This document shows positions 10,179-20,900 of a stretch of DNA of 64,000 nucleotides, piece after piece; positions within the stretch are counted from its first letter, which is position 1; each line of letters begins with the position of its first letter. The notes beneath the pieces are model-generated. The model saw only the letters and a program-made list of their open reading frames with translations. It did not search any database and was not told the DNA's origin. Location: positions 1 through 64,000 of the forward strand of contig JAEWIF010000003.1 of the NCBI GenBank assembly GCA_023387335.1. The letters run 5' to 3'. The DNA is from Pseudomonadota bacterium (GTDB lineage: Bacteria > Pseudomonadota > Gammaproteobacteria > Burkholderiales > Burkholderiaceae_C). Made by a program: the position numbers and the translations under genes.

Positions 10179-11876
10179 TTGTTCAAGAAGACATGGGTGG
10201 CCGCCGCCGCAGCCACGGCTTGCGCGTTCCCGGTGCTGGCCCAGCAGGCGCCGCGCCCGGACGCCGGCATCCTGCTGCAGCAGGAGCGGCAGGCCCCGGC
10301 GGCCCCTGCCGGCACCGCTGCGCCGATCACCGTGCCGCAGCCGCCCAAGGCGGCGCCGTTCAACGAGTCCGTGCGCCTGGAGCCGGCCGCCTTCCGCGTG
10401 CGGGGCAGCACGCTGTTCCCGGAGTCCACGCTGGTGGCGCTCCTCTCGGACCTGGTGGACAAGGAAACCGACATGGAAGGCCTGGTGCAGGCCGCCGCCC
10501 GCGTGCGCCGCTACTACCGCGAACGCGGCTACCTGCTGACCGAGGCCTACCTGCCCGAGCAGCTGTTCCCTGCGCGCAACGGCGCCATCCAGATCCACGT
10601 GGTGGAAGCCAAGGTCGGCAAGGTCACCGTGCGGCGCGAGGACGAGGGCGTGTCGCAGTCGCTCGCCGAGGACGTCGTCAACACCCACCTGCATCCCGGC
10701 GAGCACATCACCGAGAACATGCTGGAGAAGCCGATCCTGCTGCTGCGGGACCTGGTCGGCTTCGACGCCACCGCCGCCGTGATGCCGGGCGCGCGCACCG
10801 GCGAGGCCGACGTCACCGTGACCATCAAGTCGCAGGGACAGAAGGGCGACGGCGTGGTGGGCGTGGACAACTTCGGCGCGCGCAGCGCGGGCGCCGTCCG
10901 GGTGGGCGGCACCGCCAACCTGAACAACCCCACCGGCCGCGGCGACGTGCTGAGCGCCAGCGTGCAGGTGGCCGAGCGCTCCGGCTCCGAGCTGTTCCGC
11001 GTCGGCTACTCCACCCCCGTGAACGGCTACGCCACCAAGCTCGGTTTCACGCTCACGCGCACCGAGTACTCGCTGGGCAAGCAGTTCGAGGCGCTGGGTG
11101 CCACCGGCACCGGCGACATCTTCGCCGTGACGGCCACGCATCCGCTGATCCGCTCGCGCACGCGCAACCTGATCGGCGCTCTGACCTACGAGCACAAGGT
11201 GCTGGACGACGAGACCAGCACGCCGCCGACCGACAGCCGCCGCCGCATCAACGCCGTGCGCGCCAGCCTGCTGGGCAACTTCGTGGACAACGCGCTCGGC
11301 TCCTCGTTCAACAGCTACTCGGTCAACTACACCCACGGCGAGCTGTCGCTGGATCCCGCCACGCGGGCCTCGGACACCGGCCCCACCGGCCTGCGCACCT
11401 CGGGCTCGTTCGGCAAGCTGAACGCGGATTTCCTGCGCACCACTTTCCTGTCGGCCGAGAGCCGGGTGTCGGTCGGGCTGCAGGCGCAGCTGGCGTCGAA
11501 GAACCTCACCTCGGCCGAGAAGATCGGCCTGGGCGGCCCCAACGGCGTGCGCGGCTACCCGGTGGGCGAGGCGGTGGGCGACACCGGCGCCATCCTCAAC
11601 CTGGAATACCGCCGCCAGCTGCCCGACCTGTGGAAGGTGCCGCTCTCCGCGAGCGCGTTCTACGACCACGGGTACATCAAATACAACGAAGCGGGCGCGC
11701 CGTTCCCGGTCAATCCCACCAGCGAGTCGCTCGGCTCGGTGGGCCTGGGCCTGACCGCCGGCCGCTACGGCGACTACCTGCTCACCACGCAACTGGCCTG
11801 GCGCACCGACCGCGCGCCGGCGTCCGACCCGGACCGCCGTCCGCGCCTGTGGCTGTCGCTGCAGAAGTGGCTCTGA
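10179..11876 (+). CDS. TpsB outer-membrane transporter (ShlB/FhaC/HecB family)
   Basis: This is a protein of about 565 residues with a signal peptide (FKKTWVAAAAATACAFPVLA, cleavage after ALA-like residues). An N-terminal plug-linker follows, then a ShlB-type POTRA region (FRVRGSTLFPESTL..., YYRERGYLLTEAYLPEQ) and a C-terminal beta-barrel. The VRGYPVGE motif of loop 6, essential in FhaC-type transporters, is present in the GPNGVRGYPVGEAVGDTGA segment. The protein would secrete the neighbouring TpsA across the outer membrane. The start is TTG at 10179, chosen because AGAGGAG at 10166-10172 is ideally spaced and the signal peptide begins there. Upstream in-frame ATGs lack these features. It precedes tpsA by 28 bases in the same operon. 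Confidence 0.93.
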   Translation: MFKKTWVAAAAATACAFPVLAQQAPRPDAGILLQQERQAPAAPAGTAAPITVPQPPKAAPFNESVRLEPAAFRVRGSTLFPESTLVALLSDLVDKETDMEGLVQAAARVRRYYRERGYLLTEAYLPEQLFPARNGAIQIHVVEAKVGKVTVRREDEGVSQSLAEDVVNTHLHPGEHITENMLEKPILLLRDLVGFDATAAVMPGARTGEADVTVTIKSQGQKGDGVVGVDNFGARSAGAVRVGGTANLNNPTGRGDVLSASVQVAERSGSELFRVGYSTPVNGYATKLGFTLTRTEYSLGKQFEALGATGTGDIFAVTATHPLIRSRTRNLIGALTYEHKVLDDETSTPPTDSRRRINAVRASLLGNFVDNALGSSFNSYSVNYTHGELSLDPATRASDTGPTGLRTSGSFGKLNADFLRTTFLSAESRVSVGLQAQLASKNLTSAEKIGLGGPNGVRGYPVGEAVGDTGAILNLEYRRQLPDLWKVPLSASAFYDHGYIKYNEAGAPFPVNPTSESLGSVGLGLTAGRYGDYLLTTQLAWRTDRAPASDPDRRPRLWLSLQKWL

Positions 11877-11904
11877 ACCCGTTCGCCCTGTTCAAGGAAG
11901 TCGC

Positions 11905-14900
11905 ATGAACACCACCGCCACCTCCCGCCGCCCCGCGATCCGCACGCTGGTCGTGCGGCTGTCCCGCAAGCTCAAGGCGGTGTACCGGCTGCGCGAAGGC
12001 GGGCGGCGCGCGCCGCGCCTGCTGGTGCGGTTGCTCGCGGGCCTGTTCGCGGCGCTGGCGATGCAGGTGGCGCACGCGCTGCCGCAGGGACTGCAGGTGC
12101 AGGCGGGCACGGTGACGGTGCAGAGCCCGAACGCGAGCTCGATGGTTCTGAACCAGGGCACGAACAAGGCGATCCTGGACTGGCAGAGTTTTTCCATCGG
12201 CGCGGGGCAGTCGGTGCGGTTCCTGCAGCCGGGCGCGGGCTCGGTGGCGCTCAACCGCGTGCTGGGCGGCGACGTGTCGTCCATCTTCGGCACCCTGTCG
12301 GCCAACGGGCAGATCTTCCTGGTCAACCCGGCCGGCGTGCTGTTCGCGCCGGGCGCTCAGGTCAACGTGGGCGGCCTGGTGGCGTCCACGCTCAACATGA
12401 GCAACGCCGACTTCCTGGCCGGCAAGTACACCTTCAGCGGCGGCAGCGGCGCGAGCGTGGTCAACAACGGCGCGCTCAAGGCCGGCTACGTGGTGCTGGG
12501 CGGCGCGCAGGTGGCCAACAACGGCACGATCGAAGTCACGCCGGGCGGCTCGGTCGGCCTGCTGGCCGGCTCGCGCATCACGGTGGACCCCGGCGGCGAG
12601 GGCCTGGTGAAGTTCTCGGTCGATGCCGCCGCCATCAACGCGGCGGCCACCAACACCGGCACCATCACCGCGCACGGCGGCCAGGTGGCCATGCTGGCCA
12701 GCGCGGTCGGCGACACGCTGCCCACGGTGGTCAACCACTCCGGCGTGATCCGCGCCAACGCCATCGCGGAGCAGGGCGCCTACATCAACCTGAGCGGCGG
12801 CGCCCACGGCGTGGTGAAGGTCAGCGGCACCATCGAAGCCCGGGGCGACGACGCCGGCGAGAAGGGCGGAACGATCAAGGTGCTGGGCGACAAGGTCGCG
12901 ATCGCCTCCACGGCATTGCTGGACGCCAGCGGGCAAGCGGGCGGCGGCACGGTCCTCGTCGGCGGCAACTGGCAGGGCAAGGGGCCGGAGCAGAACGCTT
13001 CGGCCACCAACGTCGCGGCGGGCGCGAAGCTCAAGGCCGATGCGATCACGCAGGGCGACGGCGGAACCGTGGTCGTCTGGGCCGACGGGCAGACCAGGTT
13101 CGGCGGCGAGATCAGCGTGCGCGGCGGCAGCACGGGCGGCAACGGCGGTCGCGTGGAGACCTCGGGCAAGGAAGGCCTGCTGGTCGCGGACACGGCCCGC
13201 GTGGACGCCTCGGCGGCGGCCGGCGAGCGGGGCGAGTGGCTGCTCGATCCCAAGAACATCATCGTGACGAGCGGCGGCGGGGCGGCGCCCGGCGACGTCG
13301 ACCAGTTCGGCGATTTCCCCTCGGCGGACGCTTCGGTCGACGCCGCCACGCTGGAAGCCGCGAACGCCAACGTCACGCTGCAGGCCGACAACGACATCAC
13401 GTTCAACCAGGCATTGACCCTGAACCCCGGCCGTTCGCTCACGGCCCAGGCGGGGCGCAGCATCGTCGTCAACGAGAACGTTTCGGCCGATGGCGTGTCG
13501 ATGACCGCCAATGCGGCGGGCGCGACGCCGGCCGAGCGCGACCCGGGCCTGGGGGAGATCGTGATCGCCGCCGGCAAGGCGATCGACGCCCGCACCGGGA
13601 ACCTTGGACTCACCATCGACACCGGCGGCGTGCAGCCGGGCGCGGTGCGCCTCAGTGGCGAGCTGCGCTCCGCCGCCAACGCCGTGATCGCCGGCAACCT
13701 GGTGAGCACCGGCGACGCGCTGATCCAGGCGGCTTCCGCCAACCTGCAGAACGGCGCGACCGTCGGCAGCGGCACGCTGGAACTGCGGGGCGCCGCCGTG
13801 ACGGGCGGGCAGATCGACCTGGGCGCCAACACGCTGAAGGTGAACGGCGGCGCGAGCGTCGCCACTGCCATCAACGCCAACGACAGCGCCACGATCGCCA
13901 ACGACAGCGGCGCAGGCACCCTGGCGGGCAACGTCACGCTGACCGGCGGCGAAACGAAGTTCGACGTGGGCGCCGCCGGCGCCCTGCGCGTGGACGGCGT
14001 CATCACCGGCGCCGGCGGCACGCGCAAGCAGGGTGCGGGCACCCTGACCCTGACGGCGGCCAGCAACTATTCGAACAACACGATCATCGACGCCGGCAAG
14101 CTGGAGCTGAGCGGCGCGGGCGCGGGGCTGACGGGCATCGTCCTGGCCGGCGCCGGCACCACGCTGCAGCTGACGAACGCGACCAACGCCGCCGTCCTGT
14201 CGATGGCCGACGGCTCGACCCTGCTGGGCAGCGGCACGTCCACCCAGAGCGGCCAGGTGGCCCTGCTCTCGGGCAGCACCGCGACCCTGGCCACGGTGGG
14301 CGCGGACAGCCTCACGGTCACCGGCAACGTGAGCATCAACGGCACCGGCCACATCGTGCTTGCCGGCCAGAACGGAGCCAGCCTCGCGTTCGGCAAGGTG
14401 AACGCCACGAGCCTCGCGACCAGCGCCACCTCGCAGTCGATCTCCTTCAGTGGCACCGGCAACAGCGTGGCCACCGCCACCACTTTCAGCAATACGGGAA
14501 GCCTCACGCTGGGCGACGCGGCCGGCGACAGCTTCACCTTCAACGGCGGGCTGACCGCCGGCGCGCCTTCGCTGACGACGATCAACGGCACGGTGAGCAC
14601 GGCGAACGCGGCCGTCTCGCTTGGCAAGGTCACGACCGGCATCGGCGCGGCCGTCAATGCCGGCTCGGGCGCCATCACCGTCGACGGCGGCGGCGCCGCG
14701 CTCGACCTGGGGCAGGGCACTCTCAGCGGCGGGTCGATCAGCATCGGCAACGCGGGGACGGTGGCGTTGTCCGGACTGTCCGGCGGCACGGTGCGCATCG
14801 GCACGGCGGCCGACGTAGGCGCCGTGACGCAGAACACGGGCACGACGGTCAACGCCGGCACGCTCATCGTGGACAGCAGCGGCAGCGTCAACCTGGGCAA

Positions 14901-17900
14901 CGCCAACGACGTCGTCACGCTCGGGGCGGTGAACAGCAACGGCTTCACGCTCCGCGACGGCGGCGGGCTGACGGTCAACGGCCCGGTCGACGCGGGCACC
15001 GGCGCCGCCGCGATCACCACCTCCGGCACCCTGGCGGTGGGCGGCAGCGTGACCGGCACGGGAGTGGGCCTGTCGGCCACGGGCGCGGGCAGCGACCTCG
15101 TCCTCGCCGCCGCGGTCGACGCGAAGACGGGCACGCTCGCGCTGAACTCGGGCCGGGACATCGTCCAGACGGCGGGAACGCTGACCGGCGGAACGCTCAC
15201 CGGGTCGGCCGGCGGCGCGGCCAACCTGGTGCGGAGCAACGCGCTCACCAACCTCGGCAGCTTCAGCGCCGGCAACGGATTCACCCTCAACGACACCGGC
15301 GGCCTGACCGTGACCGGCGCCGTCAGCGGCGGCACGGGCAACACCTTCATCGGCACCAATGGCGGGGCCTTGACCGCCAATGCCGGCATCAGCGGCGCCA
15401 ACGTGGGGGTGTCCTCGAGCGGCAACATCAGCCTGTCCGCGGTGAACACGGCGGGCACGCTCACGCTGAACGCCGGCGGCACGATCACGGCGGGCACGGT
15501 GGCCGCGGGCAGCGTCACCGGCACGGCCGGCGGCAGCGCGACGCTGGCCTATCTCGACAACGCCATCGGCAGCCTCGGGCCGTTCACGGCGGCCGGCCTC
15601 ACGGTCTACGACGGCAGCGGCGGCCTCACCGTCGACGGCGCGCTGAACGCGGGCCCCGCCACCGTGAACGTCATGACGGCCGGCGGCGACCTGGCCGTCA
15701 ACGCCACGGTGAGCGGCCGCGACGTGATGCTGAACGCGAACGGCGGCGGCATCAGCCTCGGCGGCACGGTCAACGCCTCCAACCTGCTGAACCTGGTGGC
15801 GACCGGGGCGGTCACGCAGACGGCCGGACTCAACGTGAACGCCATCACGGGCTCGGCCGGCAGCGTGGTCCTGAACGACGCCGCCAACGGCGTCGGTTCG
15901 CTGAACAACTTCACCGCCACCAACGGGTTCCAGCTCACCGACAACCTCGGCGGCCTGACCCTCAACGGCACCGTCAGCGGCGGCACCGGCACCACGGCGA
16001 TCAGCACCACCGGCGGCGCATTGACCGTGAACGGCAACCTGAGCGGTGCCAACGTCACGCTGGCCTCGGACGCCGACGTCGCCCTGCGCGGCACGACGAC
16101 CACCGCGGGCACGCTGACGGTGACCGGCGCTTCGCTGACCGGCACCGGACGGGTGGACGTGGGCACGTTGACCGGCGCGGTCGCCGGCACGGCCACGCTG
16201 AACCACTCGCTCAACTCGATCGGCACGCTCGCCGGCTTCAGCGCCGGCACCGGCTTGACGGTGATCGACGGCTCCGGCGGCCTGACGGTCGGCGGCGCGG
16301 TCGACGCCGGCACGGGCACGGCGTCGATCCGCACCACCGGCGGCTCGCTGGCCGTCAACGGCACGGTCAGCGGCGCCAACGTCACGCTGGCGTCGACCAG
16401 CGGCGCCGTCAGCCTCGGGGCCGCGGCCACCACCGCGGGCACGCTGACGCTGACCGCCGGAAGCACGATCACCCAGACCGCGGCGTTCGACGCCGGCAGC
16501 TTGACGGGCAGCGCGGGCACCACGGCCACGCTGGACAACGCGGGCAACAAGGTCGGCACGCTGGGCGCCTTCACCACGGTCAGCGGCCTGTCGCTGCGGG
16601 ACGGCGACGGCGGCTTGACCGTCACGGGCGCGCTCGCCGGAGGCACGGGATCGACGTCGATCGCCACGGCCGGCAACCTGGCCCTCGATGGCGCGGTCAC
16701 CACCGCGGGCACGCTGACGCTCACGTCGGGCGGCGCGATCACGCAGTCGGCGGCGTTGAGCGCGGGCACCTTGACGGGCAGCGCGACCGGAGCCGCCACG
16801 CTGGACAACACCGGCAATGCCGTCGGAACGCTGGCCGCTTTCAGCGCGGGCGGCAGCTTCTCGCTGGTCGACAGCGCGGGCGGACTGGCCGTGACCGGTC
16901 CGGTCGGCGCCACCAGCATCGCGCTGACGGCCAACGGCGTCGGGGCCGACATCGCGTCCACCGCGGCCGGCACGATCACCGCCACGGCGGGCAGCGTCGC
17001 GTTGAGCGCGGGCCGCAACGTCACGCTGGGCGCGGACGTGAACGCCACGGGCAGCGCGGCCATCGCCGTCGGCCAGGCCGGTTCGGGCGGCAGCTTCGGC
17101 GCCACCGCGGCGGTGACCTCTACGGGCATCGCCTTCACCGGCGGCGCGGGCGACGACCAGTTCGACCTGAGCGGCCTGACCGGCACGGTCTCGGCCACGA
17201 TCGCCGGCGCGGGCGGCAGCAACACGCTCACCGGCCGCAACCTGGCGACGACGTACACCCTGGGCGCCACGCCCGGCGAAGGCAGCACCAGCGACGGCGT
17301 CAGCTCGTTCACCGGGATCCAGCGCATCGTCGCCGGCTCGGCCACCGACACCCTGGCAGGTCCCGCGAGCACCACCTACACGCTGACCGGCACCAGCAAC
17401 GAGGTCTCGGCGCAGGGCGTGCTGGCCAGCGGCATCGAGCAGATCAGCGGCACCGGCGCGGCGAACAAGCTTGTGGGTTCGAACAACGGCACCAGCTGGC
17501 AGCTGAACGGCGCCAACAGCGTGACGGTGGCCGGCATCACGGCCGGCGGCATAGCCACTATCACCGGCGGCACGGCGACGGACACGATCACGGCGCCGGC
17601 GGCGACCTCGTTCACGCTCGACGGCACCAACGGCCACGTGTCGGCGCTGGGCGTCGCGGCCACGGGCATCGAGGCGGTCACGGGCACCGGCATCGCGAAC
17701 GTGCTGACCGGCTCGAACAACGCCACGACCTACACGGTCACCGGTGCCAACGCGGTGACGACCGCCGGCATCGCCTTCGGCGGCATCGGCACGATCGACG
17801 CCGGCACCGGCGCGGACACGGTGGCCGGCTCGGCCGCCGGCCGCAGCTGGGCGCTGACCGGCATGAACAGCGTCTCCTCGCTGGGCATCACCGCCCACGC

Positions 17901-20900
17901 GATCGAGACCGTCGCGGGCGCGGGCACCACGGACACGATCACGGCGCCGGCCGCCACGACCTGGACGCTCACCGGCACGAACAACCAGGTGCAGGCCTTG
18001 GGCGTGACCGCGACCGGCATCGGCACGATCACCGGCAGCGGCACGGCGAACGTGCTCGCGGGTTCGAACGCCAACACGGACTGGCAGCTGAACAGCGCGA
18101 ACAACGCGACGGTCGCCGGCATCACCGCGAGCGGCGTCGGCAGCATCACCGCCGGCACGGGCATCGACACCTTGGCCGCGCCCGGCGCGACCACCTTCGC
18201 GGTCGGCGCCGCGCCCGGCCAGGTGACGGCGCTGGGCGTGGCGGCGAGCGGCATCGAAGCGGTCAATGGCACCGGCACGACCAACGTGCTCACGGGCTCG
18301 GACAACGACACCACCTACCAGATCACCGGCGCCAACAGCGTCCGGGTGGACGGCGGCGTGACCTTCACCGGCATCGCCACGATCCACGCGGGCGCCGGCA
18401 CGGACACGCTGTCGGGCAGCACGGCGGGCCGCGACTGGACGCTCAACGGCGCCAACAACGTGTCGTCGATGGGCATCACGGCCGACGCGGTGGAGAAGAT
18501 CGCGGGCGCGGGCACCACCGACACGCTGTCGGCTCCGGCCGCGACCACCTTCACGCTGAACGGCACGAACAACCAGGTCGGCGCATTGGGCGTGGCCGCG
18601 AGCGGGATCGGCACGATCGCCGGCAGCGGTCTCGCGAACGTGCTGGTCGGGTCGGGTTCGGCGACGAACTTCACGCTCACGGCGAACAACGCGGTGACGG
18701 CCGCGGGCATCGCTGCCAGCGGCATCGGCTCGATCATCGGCAGCAGCAGCGCCGACACGCTGACCGGCCCGGCCGGCGGCACCACCTGGACGCTGACCGG
18801 CACGGCCGGGCAGGTGCAGGCGATGAACCTGCAGGCCGGCGGCATCGAAGCCATCGCCGCGACGGGCACGACGGACATCCTCACCGCGCCCGCGGCCACG
18901 AACTACGCGCTGACCGGCACCACCAATCAGGTGGTCGCCCACGGCGTGACGGCCAGCGGCATCGAGCAGGTCGCCGGGGTGGGCACGGCGAACGTGCTGG
19001 CGGGTTCGAGCACCGACACGACCTACACGTTGACGGGCTCGAACGCGGTGACCGCTGCGGGTATCGCGGCCACGGGCATCGGCTCCATCGCCGCGGGCTC
19101 TGGGTCGGACACGCTCGCCGGGGGCGCAGCCGGCATCGGGTGGCGGCTCAACAGCGCGAACAACGTTACGGCGCTCGGCGTCACTGCGAGCGGCGTCGAG
19201 AAAATCGCCGGCGCGGGGACCACGGACACGCTGATGGCGCCGGCGGCGACTACTTTCACGCTGACGGGCACGGACAACCAGGTCAATGCTCTCGGCGTCA
19301 ATGCGACGGGCATTGGAAGCGTTGCCGGCACGGCAGCCAGCAACGTCCTGGTCGGCTCCGGAACGAGCACGAGCTTCACGCTGAACGGAGCCAACGACGT
19401 GACGGCCGCAGCGATCAATGTGATTGGCATCGGCAGCATCGTTGCCGGCAGTGGCACGAGCGATGAATTAGTCGGTCCGGCCAGCACTACCTACAAGCTG
19501 ACGGGCACCAGTAAACAGGTGCAGGCGGAGAGCGTGACGGTCAGCGGCATCGAGCGCATCAGCGGCATCGGCACGAACAACACTCTGGAGGGCTCGAGCA
19601 CCCCGACGACGTTCGAGATCACGGGCGTCAACCAGGTCGAAACTGCGAACATCGTCGCGAACGGCATCAGCGCTGTCGTCGGCAAGAGCTCGGCCGACGT
19701 GATGGCCGGCCGCACGGCGGGCAAGGAGTGGACCGTTTCGGCCCCGAACACGGTTAGCGTGGCGGCCGCGAGCATCACTGGTACGGGCATCGACCGCATC
19801 GTCGGCGCCGGCACCACCGACATCATCAACGTCGCGCCCGCCAACATCACCTACAGGCTGACGGGCGCGGCCAACGCCGTGGCCATGGACAGCCTGGGCC
19901 TGACGGCCACCGGCATCCGCGCCATCGATGCCACGGGTAACGCCAACGTCCTCGCCGGCTCGAACACGGGCACCACCTACGCGGTCACCGCGCCCAACAC
20001 CGTGACAGCCGCCGGCGTCACCGCCGACGGCATCGGCACGATCAACGCCGGCGGAAGCGGCAATACCCTCGCGGCTGCAGGCGGCAGCAACACCTGGGAC
20101 ATCACCGGCACCAACGCAGGATCGCTGAACGGCAGCATCGCCTTCAGCAACATCCAGAACCTGTCCGGCGGCGCGGGGGCGGACCGCTTCAACCTGGCGA
20201 ATGCCGGCTCGGTCTCTGGCGCCATCGCCGGCGGTGCCGGCTCGGACACGCTGGACTTCAGCGCCAAGACCGGCCCGATCACCATCGCCGCGACCGGCAG
20301 CACCGGCGTGGCGGGCGGCTTCAGCGGCATCGAATCGGTGATCGGCAACGGCAGCGCCACGCTGGCCGGCAGCGCCTTCTCGCTCACCGGAGCGGGCAGC
20401 GGCTCGGTCGACGGCATGGCCTACAGCCGGGTCAGCGACCTGCAAGGGCAGGGGGCCGCCAGCTTCTCGGGCAACGGCGGCAGCGTGGCCGGCGCGATCA
20501 CGGGCGGCACCAGCAACGCGATCGGCGGCACGCTCGCCAGCGGTGGTTCGCAGGCCTACTCGTCGGCCACCGTCGCCGACGGCACCACGATCTCGGCGGG
20601 CAGCGGCTCGGTGAACGTGCAGGGCGACATGCAGGGCAGCATCGGCGTGGCCGGCAACGCGAGCAGCATCACGCTGCAGGACACCAGCGCCGCGACCGGC
20701 CTGGTCGTGTCGCAGCTGCGCGGCGCGGGCCATGCCGACGTGACGGTCGCCGCGGCTTCGTCGCTGTCCGTCGACGGCTCGCAGATGTCCGCGTTCTATC
20801 CCTCGGGCTCGCTCGCGTTCACCGCGAACAAGGGCAAGCTGCTGATCCACAACACCGCCAACCCGGCGAACTGGGTCAGCGCCGGCCGGCTCAGCCTGAC

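Noticed and set aside
11782..18942. A 2386-codon open frame antisense to tpsA, and a 2076-codon frame on the plus strand inside it
   Set aside because: Both are low-complexity shadows made by the GC-rich repetitive tpsA sequence. They are full of Arg/Gly/Ala/His, lack domains, and the tpsA frame has clear TPS motifs and a signal peptide.
17340..20090. CRISPR array
   Set aside because: The regular repeats in this region are coding, in frame, diverged and without unique spacers between identical repeats.
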